64,000 nt of DNA from Vibrio diazotrophicus (GTDB taxonomy: Bacteria > Pseudomonadota > Gammaproteobacteria > Enterobacterales > Vibrionaceae). The DNA lies in the NCBI RefSeq assembly GCF_038452265.1, contig NZ_CP151842.1, forward strand, positions 2,852,001 through 2,916,000. The letters are read 5' to 3'. Positions 8,238 to 16,634 of this stretch are shown here, in pieces (position 1 is the first letter of the stretch; each line of letters opens with the position of its first letter). Position numbers and translations under genes: made by a program. Below the pieces are notes generated by a model. The model was not told where the DNA came from. It ran no database searches and saw only the letters and a program-made list of their open reading frames with translations.

Positions 8238-9035
8238 ATGCCTCGTACAATAGACCCTTCTGACTTCAAGCAAAAAGACAAAGAAGTCAGTCATCAGGAA
8301 TATGCTCGCACACTGCCTTGCAATAAAGTGGAAATCTCCGCACCTCTTCACTGGCTTGCTCTTGGCTTACACGACTTTATTCGCTTACCTTTAATCAGCG
8401 CATTTTATGGACTCTGCTTTATGGCTGCTGCTGTTGGCATTGTTCTGCTTATTCAATGGCAAGGCACTCATCTTGTCGTGATGCCCGCTCTCGTGGTTTA
8501 CATGTTAATTGGCCCTTTCCTAGCACTTGGCCTTTATGATGCAGCTTGGCAACGAGAACGAGGCAAAGAAAGTAGCTTATTACATTCAATGAAAGCCATT
8601 ACGCGTAATAGCACATCACAGTGGATGTTTGCGGTCGCACTGGCTGTTGCGATGATTTTCTGGATGAGAATCGCTGCACTCTTGCACGCACTCTATCCAT
8701 CGGTACAAGGAGCACCACTGACCGACTTCCTCCCATTCTTAGTCATCGGCTCTCTTATTGGCTTCATTATTGCCAGTGTCATTTTCAGCATCTCCGCGTT
8801 TTCAATTCCTTTAATGATGGAAAGACGTGTCGATGTGATGACAGCCATTTTCAGCAGTTTTAACGCAGTAAAATCCAACATCTCAGCCATGATTGTCTGG
8901 GCTGCAATTATCTGCGGCGGTATTTTAATCGGCTTTGCAACTTACGGAATCGGCATGCTCTTTACTATGCCGATACTCGGATATGCCACATGGCATGGTT
9001 ACCAAGCAACGATTAAGAGAAAACATCAACCATAG
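8238..9035 (+). CDS. DUF2189 family integral membrane protein
   Basis: The chosen ATG at 8238 follows a strong GGGAGGA site, giving 265 residues; the frame remains open upstream into metK but without a plausible start. The protein carries EYARTLPCNKVEISAPLHWLALG in its cytoplasmic N-terminus and then about six hydrophobic segments, the layout of the DUF2189 family found in many proteobacteria. No biochemical function is established. A hairpin terminator follows, so it is probably transcribed alone. Confidence 0.8.
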   Translation: MPRTIDPSDFKQKDKEVSHQEYARTLPCNKVEISAPLHWLALGLHDFIRLPLISAFYGLCFMAAAVGIVLLIQWQGTHLVVMPALVVYMLIGPFLALGLYDAAWQRERGKESSLLHSMKAITRNSTSQWMFAVALAVAMIFWMRIAALLHALYPSVQGAPLTDFLPFLVIGSLIGFIIASVIFSISAFSIPLMMERRVDVMTAIFSSFNAVKSNISAMIVWAAIICGGILIGFATYGIGMLFTMPILGYATWHGYQATIKRKHQP

Positions 9036-9109
9036 GGTCTCCTCCTTCTTTTTATCATCTTGGCTCGAAGTTCTACTCAATGATAAAAAGAGGTTTGATG
9101 TTATAATCT

Positions 9110-9154
9110 CCCCGCTATTACCTGATTCAATAGGTAATAGTGGGGATATTTTTT
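9110..9154 (+). terminator. Terminator-like hairpin abutting the sprT ribosome-binding site
   Basis: CCCCGCTATTACC and GGTAATAGTGGGG pair over about 13 positions, followed by ATATTTTTT at 9146-9154. The T-run ends where the GGAG Shine-Dalgarno of sprT begins. It can end the DUF2189 transcript or act as an attenuator in the sprT leader. Confidence 0.8.
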
Positions 9155-9164
9155 GGAGCCAGAC

Positions 9165-9668
9165 TTGACCGATTTTCAACTGCAATACCAAGCATTATCA
9201 CAAGTAAAAAAGTGTGTAGACATCACTTCTCGATACTTCAAACGCCAGTTCGACCTGCCAGAAATCAGCTACCGACTGAGAGGAAAGGCTGCTGGAAAAG
9301 CGTATTTACAATTGTGGGAGATACGTTTGAATCCAGTGTTGTTCAAAGAAAATCAACAAGCTTTTCTCAATGAAGTCATTCCTCATGAAATCGCCCATCT
9401 CATCACTTATGCTATCTATGGCCGTGTAAAGCCTCATGGTGCTGAGTGGCAAGCAGTCATGAATCAAGTATTCAATTTACCTGCTGAAACCACCCATAAG
9501 ATGTCTGTTGAATCGGTTCAGGGAAAAACCTTTGCCTACCAATGCTCCTGTAGCCAATATCCTCTATCCGTCCGTCGCCACAATAAAGTATTGCGTAAAC
9601 AGGCCACTTACCGCTGCCAACAGTGCAAACAAACGCTCACCTTTACTGGCATTCAGCTCACCGGATAA
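9165..9668 (+). CDS. sprT: SprT family zinc metalloprotease-like protein
   Basis: The start is taken as TTG at 9165, with GGAG at 9155-9158, giving MTDFQLQYQAL and 167 residues, the family's usual size. The zinc-binding motif HEIAH is at 74-78. A C-terminal zinc-ribbon is suggested by cysteines in CSCSQY and CQQCKQ. SprT proteins resemble the protease domain of eukaryotic Spartan; the bacterial role is not settled. The gene lies between DUF2189 and the nuclease gene dns, as in other vibrios. Confidence 0.9.
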   Translation: MTDFQLQYQALSQVKKCVDITSRYFKRQFDLPEISYRLRGKAAGKAYLQLWEIRLNPVLFKENQQAFLNEVIPHEIAHLITYAIYGRVKPHGAEWQAVMNQVFNLPAETTHKMSVESVQGKTFAYQCSCSQYPLSVRRHNKVLRKQATYRCQQCKQTLTFTGIQLTG

Positions 9669-9804
9669 GTGCGAATGAAAAGTCGCGGCCAACCAACTGC
9701 GAGTCACTCGGATATTTTTAACCGAAAATAGCGATAGATTTCTCAACTAGATTTCAACTTAGAGAATGTTAGACTGTAAAAAACAATAAAATACAGTCCA
9801 ACAT

Positions 9805-10506
9805 ATGCTTAATTATCGCTTTCTGCTGACAGCAGCTTTGCTGCTTGTTTCTCACACTTCTTACGCCGATTTTCCAAGCTCTTTTTCCAGCGCTAAAAAC
9901 GAAGCTCTGAAAATTTATAAAGATCACCCAACCTCTTTTTACTGCGGCTGCGACATTTCGTGGCAGGGTAAGAAAGGCATTCCTGACTTGGAGAGTTGTG
10001 GATATAAAGTCCGCAAACAACAAACTCGAGCTAGCCGAATTGAATGGGAGCACGTAGTGCCTGCCTGGCAATTTGGCCACCAGCGTCAATGCTGGCAAGA
10101 AGGCGGACGTAAACTCTGTAGCAACAGCGATGCAGTGTTTCGCCGCATGGAAGCAGATCTGCACAACTTAACGCCAGCGATTGGTGAAGTGAACGGTGAT
10201 CGTTCCAACTTCAACTTTAGCCAATGGAATGGAACTTCAGGCGTCACTTATGGCCAATGCGAAATGCAGGTCGATTTCAAACAACGCAGAGCAATGCCAC
10301 CAGCAAGAGCCAGAGGCGCAATTGCACGAACCTATCTTTACATGAGCAACGAACACGGATTTAAACTGTCAAACTCGCAAACCAAACTTATGCAAGCATG
10401 GAACAAAACCTACCCTGTCGATGAGTGGGAATGCGAAAGAGAAAGGCGAATATTCAAAGTTCAAGGCAACAGAAACCCATTTGTCTATGAACAGTGCTCA
10501 AAGTAA
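9805..10506 (+). CDS. endA: Secreted endonuclease I (Dns/EndA)
   Basis: This 233-residue protein begins with a signal peptide ending near SHTSYA. The mature part has RIEWEHVVPAWQFG, with the histidine of the beta-beta-alpha-metal nuclease fold, then DLHNLTPAIGEVNGDRSNFNF, and several cysteines for disulfides. Endonuclease I cuts double- and single-stranded DNA in the periplasm or outside the cell. In vibrios this nuclease (Dns) limits uptake of free DNA and is repressed during competence. A strong terminator follows. Confidence 0.95.
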   Translation: MLNYRFLLTAALLLVSHTSYADFPSSFSSAKNEALKIYKDHPTSFYCGCDISWQGKKGIPDLESCGYKVRKQQTRASRIEWEHVVPAWQFGHQRQCWQEGGRKLCSNSDAVFRRMEADLHNLTPAIGEVNGDRSNFNFSQWNGTSGVTYGQCEMQVDFKQRRAMPPARARGAIARTYLYMSNEHGFKLSNSQTKLMQAWNKTYPVDEWECERERRIFKVQGNRNPFVYEQCSK

Positions 10507-10561
10507 AGCCTGACGATAACTATCAGAACCTATCTAGACATATAAACCCAGACCGATAAAT

Positions 10562-10593
10562 GAGGGGGGATTCACATTTCCCCCTTGTTTTTT
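10562..10593 (+). terminator. Rho-independent terminator of endA
   Basis: AGGGGGGA and TCCCCCT form the stem, followed by TGTTTTTTC, about 55 bp after the endA stop. Confidence 0.9.
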
Positions 10594-10645
10594 CGGCACA
10601 AAGCATCCATGTTAGATGCGAGATATCCCACACTATTGAATAGCA

Positions 10646-10771
10646 ATACTCAAGCTACTTGAAGTTGCAGGTTGGCGGCAAGTGAGTGAATCCCCATGAG
10701 CATAGATAAACTATGTGATTGAGGTGAACGAACGTAGTCAACACCGCTGCTGCTTCAAGTAGGAAGAGTAT
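10646..10771. repeat. ERIC-type intergenic repeat, full length
   Basis: This 126-base element has inverted ends (ATACTC and GAGTAT). It contains GTGAATCCCCATGAGC and GTGATTGAGGTGAACG, matching the conserved core of ERIC elements (about 127 bp). ERIC sequences are known from enterobacteria and vibrios. It lies between the endA terminator and rsmE, 21 bp before the rsmE start, so it is probably transcribed in the rsmE leader. A shorter copy is at 17467-17571. Confidence 0.85.
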
Positions 10772-10792
10772 ATTTTGATTAGGAAACAACAC

Positions 10793-11524
10793 ATGCGCAT
10801 TCCCCGTGTCTATCATCCGCAGCCCATTACGCAGTTAGGCAAAATTAACCTCGACGATGATGCAGCAAACCACATTGGTCGAGTACTGCGCATGAAAGAA
10901 GGACAAGAAATTCTTCTGTTTGATGGTAGCGGTGCAGAGTTTCCAGCAGTCATCAGCGAAAGTGGCAAAAAACATGTGACGGTTGAAGTTACAGAACGTG
11001 TCGAATCCAGCAGCGAATCACCACTTGATTTGCATTTAGGGCAAGTGATTTCGCGTGGCGACAAAATGGAGTTCACCATTCAGAAATCTGTTGAGTTGGG
11101 TGTAAACACTATCACTCCACTATTGTCAGAGCGATGTGGCATTAAACTGGATGAAAAACGCTTTGAGAAGAAACTTCAGCAATGGCAAAAAATCGCCATC
11201 AGCGCTTGTGAGCAGTGTGGTCGAAACGTGGTACCCGAAATTCGTCCTGTGATGGAATTAGAACAGTGGTGTGCAGAGCCAAGTGATGCACTGAAACTCA
11301 ACCTGCACCCTCGCGCTCAATACTCAATTAATACACTTCCTGAACCGGTTACTAAAGTGCGTCTATTAATCGGTCCGGAAGGTGGTCTTTCTGAAAAAGA
11401 AATCGATATGACCACCAAATACAACTTCGAAGAAACGTTGCTTGGACCTCGCGTCCTGCGTACAGAAACCGCAGCGTTAACCGCAATTACAGCTTTACAA
11501 GTTCGTTTTGGCGATCTTGGATAA
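10793..11524 (+). CDS. rsmE: 16S rRNA m3U1498 methyltransferase
   Basis: The ATG at 10793 (MRIPRVYHP) gives 243 residues, the length of E. coli RsmE; an upstream in-frame TTG is less likely. AGGAA precedes it. The C-terminal SPOUT knot is recognisable from LLIGPEGGLSEKEID and GPRVLRTETAALTAI. The enzyme methylates U1498 of 16S rRNA on the small subunit. gshB follows after 12 bp, making rsmE-gshB an operon, as in many gammaproteobacteria. Confidence 0.95.
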   Translation: MRIPRVYHPQPITQLGKINLDDDAANHIGRVLRMKEGQEILLFDGSGAEFPAVISESGKKHVTVEVTERVESSSESPLDLHLGQVISRGDKMEFTIQKSVELGVNTITPLLSERCGIKLDEKRFEKKLQQWQKIAISACEQCGRNVVPEIRPVMELEQWCAEPSDALKLNLHPRAQYSINTLPEPVTKVRLLIGPEGGLSEKEIDMTTKYNFEETLLGPRVLRTETAALTAITALQVRFGDLG

Positions 11525-11536
11525 CGGAGACTTCCA

Positions 11537-12493
11537 ATGATTAAACTCGGCATCGTAATGGACCCTATTTCATCCATTAATATCAAGAAAGATTCTAGCT
11601 TCGCGATGATGTTAGAAGCACAACGTCGCGGCTATGAAATTCATTATATGGAGATGAATGATCTACACTTAGATCAAGGTGTGGCTATCGCTGATACAAA
11701 AATCGTCACACTGAAAGAAGATCCAAACGGTTGGTACGAGTTCAAATCAGAGCAAACTATTCAGTTATCTGAGCTAGATGCTGTATTAATGCGTAAAGAT
11801 CCACCTTTTGATACTGAATACATTTACGCAACTTACATTCTAGAGCGTGCAGAAGATGAAGGTACGCTGATCGTCAACAAACCACAGAGTCTTCGTGACT
11901 GTAACGAAAAACTGTTTACTGCATGGTTCCCAGAGCTGACTCCAACTACAATCGTGACTCGTAAAGCGGAAAAAATTAAGCAATTCAGAGAGCAACATGG
12001 TGATGTGATCTTAAAACCGCTAGATGGTATGGGCGGTGCATCAATTTTCCGAGTGAAAGAAGGCGATCCAAACGTCTCTGTGATTATCGAAACACTGACT
12101 AATCACGGCCAAAACTACTGTATGGCGCAAACCTTCGTTCCAGATATTAGCAATGGCGACAAGCGTATTCTGGTTGTAGACGGTGAGCCAATGCCTTACT
12201 GTTTAGCTCGTATTCCAGCACAAGGGGAAACGCGCGGTAACTTGGCAGCAGGCGGTCGTGGTGAACCTCGTCCACTGAGTGAAACTGATAAAAAAATTGC
12301 ACTTGCCGTGGCACCAACACTGAAAGAAAAGGGTCTAATTTTTGTAGGCTTAGATGTGATTGGAGACAAGCTGACTGAGATTAACGTAACCAGCCCGACT
12401 TGTATTCGTGAAATTGAAGCGGCTTACGATATCTCTATCACTGGCAAGTTAATGGATGCCATTGAGACACGCATAAAAGCAATGGCGATGTAA
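11537..12493 (+). CDS. gshB: Glutathione synthetase
   Basis: This 318-residue ATP-grasp enzyme joins gamma-glutamylcysteine and glycine. Visible landmarks are the N-terminal KLGIVMDPISSINIKKDSS, the ATP-grasp segment VILKPLDGMGGASIF, and DVIGDKLTEINVTSPTCIREIE at the metal site. It follows rsmE by 12 bp and precedes yqgE by 26 bp. A good GGAG site precedes the ATG. Confidence 0.97.
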   Translation: MIKLGIVMDPISSINIKKDSSFAMMLEAQRRGYEIHYMEMNDLHLDQGVAIADTKIVTLKEDPNGWYEFKSEQTIQLSELDAVLMRKDPPFDTEYIYATYILERAEDEGTLIVNKPQSLRDCNEKLFTAWFPELTPTTIVTRKAEKIKQFREQHGDVILKPLDGMGGASIFRVKEGDPNVSVIIETLTNHGQNYCMAQTFVPDISNGDKRILVVDGEPMPYCLARIPAQGETRGNLAAGGRGEPRPLSETDKKIALAVAPTLKEKGLIFVGLDVIGDKLTEINVTSPTCIREIEAAYDISITGKLMDAIETRIKAMAM

Positions 12494-12519
12494 TACCAAT
12501 CTTTGAGGTTGGAGACACT

Positions 12520-13083
12520 ATGAATCTTACAAATCATTTTCTCGTTGCGATGCCGAGTATGAAAGATCCTTACTTCAAACACAGTGTAATTTACATCTGT
12601 GAGCACAATGAAGAAGGCGCTATGGGTCTTATTATTAATGCGCCCATAGATATTACTGTCGGCGGAATGTTGAAGCAGGTTGAGATAGAGCCTGCTTACC
12701 CACAGTCGCAAAGTAAAAGCCTTAAAGAGCCTGTTTTCAATGGCGGTCCGGTTTCAGAAGATCGCGGGTTTATTTTACACAGACCCAAAGATCATTATGA
12801 ATCCAGCATTCGCATGACAGACGATATCGCAGTGACCACTTCCAAAGATATCCTAACGGTTTTAGGTACTGACGCAGAACCAAAAGGTTATCTCGTTGCC
12901 CTTGGCTACTCGGGTTGGGAAGCGGGTCAACTAGAAAGCGAGCTATCGGAAAACTCTTGGTTGACCATAGAGGCGGACTCGGATCTGATTTTCAACACTC
13001 CGACCCGAGATAAATGGAACAAAGCAATTCAAAAGCTGGGAATCGACCCTATCCAGTTATCTGGTGAAGCTGGTCACGCCTAG
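12520..13083 (+). CDS. yqgE: YqgE/AlgH family protein (UPF0301)
   Basis: This 187-residue protein starts MNLTNHFLVAMPSM and contains VIYICEHNEEGAMGLIIN and FNGGPVSEDRGFILH, hallmarks of the YqgE/AlgH family. The molecular function is not established. The family often sits beside ruvX, as here. GGTTGGAG precedes the start. A hairpin terminator follows before ruvX. Confidence 0.92.
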   Translation: MNLTNHFLVAMPSMKDPYFKHSVIYICEHNEEGAMGLIINAPIDITVGGMLKQVEIEPAYPQSQSKSLKEPVFNGGPVSEDRGFILHRPKDHYESSIRMTDDIAVTTSKDILTVLGTDAEPKGYLVALGYSGWEAGQLESELSENSWLTIEADSDLIFNTPTRDKWNKAIQKLGIDPIQLSGEAGHA

Positions 13084-13093
13084 CCCAATTAAC

Positions 13094-13126
13094 AGCGCTC
13101 AATATCAATTGAGCGCTTCTGTTTTT
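13094..13126 (+). terminator. Hairpin terminator between yqgE and ruvX
   Basis: AGCGCTCAAT and ATTGAGCGCT form a perfect 10 bp stem followed by TCTGTTTTTATTT. ruvX starts 30 bp later, so readthrough or a promoter within the gap must express it. Confidence 0.75.
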
Positions 13127-13155
13127 ATTTAAACAAAGTTTCAAAAGAGTTTTAC

Positions 13156-13581
13156 ATGTCGCGAACTATTATGGCCTTCGACTACGGTACAAAAAGTATT
13201 GGTAGCGCCATCGGTCAGGAAATTACTGGCACCGCCTCACCACTGAAAGCGTTCAAAGCCAATGATGGTATTCCGAATTGGGATGATATCGAAAAGCAGC
13301 TTAAAGAGTGGAAACCTGATCTTGTCGTGGTTGGTTTGCCGACCGACTTACATGGTAAAGATCTAGAAACCATTACTCCAAGAGCCAAAAAGTTTGCTCA
13401 GCGTCTTCATGGCCGTTTTGGCGTTCAGGTTGAACTGCACGATGAGCGTTTATCAACAGCTGAAGCGCGAGCTGAACTTTTCTCGATGGGTGGATACAAA
13501 GCGCTCAGTAAAGGCAATATTGACTGCCAATCCGCGGTAATCATCTTAGAAAGCTGGTTTGAAAGCCAGTGGGGTGAATAA
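13156..13581 (+). CDS. ruvX: RuvX/YqgF family pre-16S rRNA nuclease (Holliday junction resolvase-like)
   Basis: This 141-residue protein has the RNase H-like fold motifs IMAFDYGTKSIGSA (first catalytic Asp), VVVGLPTDLHGKD, and LHDERLSTAEA, with a late acidic position in GNIDCQSAVIILE. YqgF proteins are implicated in 16S rRNA 5' end maturation and were first predicted to be resolvases. It follows yqgE, as in most gammaproteobacteria, and ends against a bidirectional terminator shared with pilU. Confidence 0.93.
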   Translation: MSRTIMAFDYGTKSIGSAIGQEITGTASPLKAFKANDGIPNWDDIEKQLKEWKPDLVVVGLPTDLHGKDLETITPRAKKFAQRLHGRFGVQVELHDERLSTAEARAELFSMGGYKALSKGNIDCQSAVIILESWFESQWGE

Positions 13582-13604
13582 AACTCTACGCTGAAAGCAG
13601 AGAC

Positions 13605-13633
13605 AAAAAACGCGCTTCATCAGCGCGTTTTTT
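13605..13633. terminator. Bidirectional terminator between ruvX and pilU
   Basis: A6-CGCGC, a short loop, GCGCG-T6. It serves ruvX on the plus strand and pilU on the minus strand. Its last base is 2 bp from the pilU stop codon. Confidence 0.92.
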
Positions 13634-13634
13634 A

Positions 13635-14741
13635 TTAGTTCATATCGATTTTCACATTAGCCAGTGAACTTGAACTCGGAGTGTCTCCACGCTGAGTTTT
13701 TAACATCATGCGCAAATCATTGGCAGAATCGGCGCTGTGCATTGCATCTTGTTCAGTGATCTTGTCTTCCACTAGTAACTGATACAACGCTTGATCAAAC
13801 GTCTGCATACCAATCTCTTTCGATTTAGCCATCGTCGATTTCAACTCGTGTAACTCTCCTTTGCGAATCAAATCTGAAACGCGAGGTGAATTGAGTAAGA
13901 TCTCAAACACACCGTGGCGACCTTTACCATTTTTATCACGAATCAGCTGCTGCCCCACCACGCCACGCAAGTTCATCGACAAATCAAACAAGAACTGCTC
14001 TTTTTGCTCTTTAGGCACAAGGTGAAGAATACGCTCTAGCGCTTGGTTGGCATTGTTAGCATGCAATGTTGCCATACACAGATGCCCTGTTTCAGCAAAC
14101 GTCATTGCATATTCCATGGTCTCACGACTGCGGATTTCGCCAATCAAAATCATGTCTGGCGCTTGGCGAAGAGAGTTCTTAAGGGCGACTTCGTAACTTT
14201 CGGTATCTAAACCCACTTCTCGCTGAGTGACGATGCATTTTTGATGTTCGTGTACGAACTCAATCGGATCTTCAACCGTTAAGATATGTCCACTGCGATG
14301 ACGATTACGATATCCCGTCATTGCTGCCATAGTGGTGGATTTACCCGAACCCGTTGCTCCCACGACCAGCACTAAGCCTCGCTTTGCAATCGCAAGATCT
14401 TGCAAAACCACAGGCAAGTGCAATTCTTCAAATGTCGGAATTTGCGTTTCGATACGTCGAATCACAGCGCCCGGTAACTCACGTTGGAAAAAAGCACTCA
14501 CCCTGAAACGCCCATTGCCCCTAACAACCGCAAAGTTAGCTTCGTGTGAGGCGTTGAATTCTGTTTTACGTTCTTCATCCATCATTTCATGTAATAAAGA
14601 AAGCACCTCTTGCTGTGAAAGCTTCTCCCCTTGCGGACGCATCTCACCATCCACTCGCAGCAATACCGGTGCACCGACAGTAATATATAAGTCCGACGCT
14701 TTAAGCGAGGTCATCGCTTCAAGGTAGTGATTCAATTCCAT
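13635..14741 (-). CDS. pilU: PilT-dependent twitching motility ATPase PilU
   Basis: This 368-residue secretion-type ATPase has Walker A GATGSGKST, an Asp-box region LTVEDPIEFVHEHQK, Walker B DMILIGEIRSRETM and the His box ETGHLCMATLHANNA. It is longer than PilT, and SDLIRKGELHELK replaces the PilT AIRNLIRE motif, which identifies PilU. It helps PilT retract type IV pili. It lies 11 bp downstream of pilT in a pilTU operon. Confidence 0.95.
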   Translation of the reverse strand: MELNHYLEAMTSLKASDLYITVGAPVLLRVDGEMRPQGEKLSQQEVLSLLHEMMDEERKTEFNASHEANFAVVRGNGRFRVSAFFQRELPGAVIRRIETQIPTFEELHLPVVLQDLAIAKRGLVLVVGATGSGKSTTMAAMTGYRNRHRSGHILTVEDPIEFVHEHQKCIVTQREVGLDTESYEVALKNSLRQAPDMILIGEIRSRETMEYAMTFAETGHLCMATLHANNANQALERILHLVPKEQKEQFLFDLSMNLRGVVGQQLIRDKNGKGRHGVFEILLNSPRVSDLIRKGELHELKSTMAKSKEIGMQTFDQALYQLLVEDKITEQDAMHSADSANDLRMMLKTQRGDTPSSSSLANVKIDMN

Positions 14742-14752
14742 TTCATTCGCTC

Positions 14753-15790
14753 TTAAAAGGTAGAGATTTCAGACTCAATCTTCTTCTGTACTTCAGCCGG
14801 ATCCACTAAACCTTGAGCAATCAGCTGTTTGGAGTTTTGATCCATGGTCTGCATTCCGTGAGCAGCACCGGTTTGGATGATCGAATACATCTGAGCCACT
14901 TTATCTTCACGGATCAAGTTACGAATTGCAGGTGTCGCTAACATGATCTCATGACAAGCAACTCGACCTCCGCCAGTACGTTTTAGCAGTTTCTGTGCGA
15001 TCACCGCGCGTAAGGATTCAGACAACATAGAACGCACCATATCTTTATCGTTGCCCGGAAACACATCAATAATACGGTCAATGGTTTTTGCTGCCGAACT
15101 GGTATGCAGCGTACCGAAAACAAGGTGTCCTGTTTCCGCCGCAGTTAATGCTAGGCTAATGGTCTCTTGGTCACGCAACTCACCGACCAGAATGACATCT
15201 GGGTCTTCACGCAGTGCCGAACGCAGCGCATTCTTGAAACTGTGCGTATCGCGGTGAACCTCGCGTTGGTTGATCAAACACTTATCGTTGCTATGAACGA
15301 ATTCGATTGGATCTTCAATGGTAAGAATATGCTTGTTGTGATTCTTGTTAATGTAATCAACCATCGCAGCCAAAGTGGTGGATTTACCAGAACCCGTTGG
15401 GCCAGTCACCAGAACCAGACCTTTCTCATAGTTGGCAATTTTGCTGAAAATCTCTGGCGCATCTAACTGGTCAAGAGTAGGAATGACTGTCGGGATGGTT
15501 CGAAATACCGCAGAACAGCCGCGTGCCTGGTGGAATGCATTCACACGAAAGCGCCCTACATCCGGCAGTTCAAAAGAAAAATCCACTTCGAGTTTTTCTT
15601 CAAACTCACTGCGCTGAGCATCATTCATCACTTCAAACACTAGACGATGAACATCTGCATGGGTAAAAGCAGGTACGCCAAGCTTTCTTACTTCGCCATC
15701 TATACGTACCATAGGCGGAACACCTGCAGAAAGATGTAGATCTGACGCATTATGCTTTACACTAAAATCCAGTAACTCAGCGATATTCAT
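14753..15790 (-). CDS. pilT: Type IV pilus retraction ATPase PilT
   Basis: This 345-residue hexameric ATPase has Walker A GPTGSGKST, LTIEDPIEFVHSNDK, Walker B DVILVGELRDQETI, His box ETGHLVFGTLHTSSA and the diagnostic AIRNLIRE motif near the C-terminus. It powers depolymerisation of type IV pili for twitching, adhesion and DNA uptake. With mshP/mshQ in the same window, the cell probably has MSHA and other type IV pili to retract. It is divergent from yggS with only 44 bp between the starts. Confidence 0.97.
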   Translation of the reverse strand: MNIAELLDFSVKHNASDLHLSAGVPPMVRIDGEVRKLGVPAFTHADVHRLVFEVMNDAQRSEFEEKLEVDFSFELPDVGRFRVNAFHQARGCSAVFRTIPTVIPTLDQLDAPEIFSKIANYEKGLVLVTGPTGSGKSTTLAAMVDYINKNHNKHILTIEDPIEFVHSNDKCLINQREVHRDTHSFKNALRSALREDPDVILVGELRDQETISLALTAAETGHLVFGTLHTSSAAKTIDRIIDVFPGNDKDMVRSMLSESLRAVIAQKLLKRTGGGRVACHEIMLATPAIRNLIREDKVAQMYSIIQTGAAHGMQTMDQNSKQLIAQGLVDPAEVQKKIESEISTF

Positions 15791-15834
15791 TTATTTATTT
15801 TCCTTAGGGTCTATAGACCAAATAAAGTCAGGCT

Positions 15835-16539
15835 ATGAGTAGTATTCAACAAAATATCAAAGATATCATTTCACAAATTGAGCGCGCACAACAAAAGTGT
15901 GGACGTAGTCCAGACTCAGTGCAACTTCTCGCAGTGAGTAAAACCAAACCTGTCGAGGCAGTTCTAGAAGCGGCACAAGCCGGGCAACGCAGTTTTGGTG
16001 AAAACTACGTGCAAGAAGGCGTCGAAAAGGTTCAGTATTTTCAGCACAATCATCCCGAGCTTAAGCTAGAATGGCACTTCATTGGACCGCTGCAATCGAA
16101 TAAGACACGTCTTATTGCTGAAAATTTCGATTGGATGCATACCATTGACCGAGCCAAAATTGCTCAACGCCTCAGTGAGCAGAGACCAGCGAATTTGCCA
16201 CCATTACAAGTATTGATTCAGGTTAACACCAGCGGAGAGGCTTCCAAATCAGGCATTTCCGAAAATGAAGTATTTGAACTGGCTGAATTGATTTCTGGCT
16301 TACCAAACCTCATGTTAAGAGGATTGATGTCGATTCCTGAGAACGTTTCAGACTATGAATCCCAATTTGCTGCGTTTAAAAAGCTCGCGGATTTAAAAGT
16401 AAAACTGGCTGAACGATTCCCTAATATCGACACCCTATCTATGGGGATGAGTGGCGATATGGAAGCAGCGATTGCAGCAGGCAGCACCATAGTTCGTATC
16501 GGTACAGCTGTATTTGGTCAGCGTGACTATAGTCATTAG
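15835..16539 (+). CDS. yggS: PLP homeostasis protein (YggS/PROSC family)
   Basis: This 234-residue protein is a single-domain PLP-binding TIM barrel. The lysine for the Schiff base is in LLAVSKTKPVEAV. GENYVQEGVEK, EWHFIGPLQSNK and SMGMSGDMEAAIAAGSTIVRIG (phosphate site) follow. It keeps free pyridoxal phosphate in balance and is not an enzyme in the usual sense. It is followed by proC 95 bp later, the standard arrangement. Confidence 0.96.
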   Translation: MSSIQQNIKDIISQIERAQQKCGRSPDSVQLLAVSKTKPVEAVLEAAQAGQRSFGENYVQEGVEKVQYFQHNHPELKLEWHFIGPLQSNKTRLIAENFDWMHTIDRAKIAQRLSEQRPANLPPLQVLIQVNTSGEASKSGISENEVFELAELISGLPNLMLRGLMSIPENVSDYESQFAAFKKLADLKVKLAERFPNIDTLSMGMSGDMEAAIAAGSTIVRIGTAVFGQRDYSH

Positions 16540-16634
16540 CAAAAGACAGTCCGTAAACAAAAGACAGCCATTAACAAAAATGGCAATCGCTAACAAAAAA
16601 ACTAACACTAAAATTTTTGGATAGAAGAGCAGAC

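Noticed and set aside
9564..9746. Minus-strand ORFs over the sprT and endA genes.
   Set aside because: They are mirror frames of well-supported genes.
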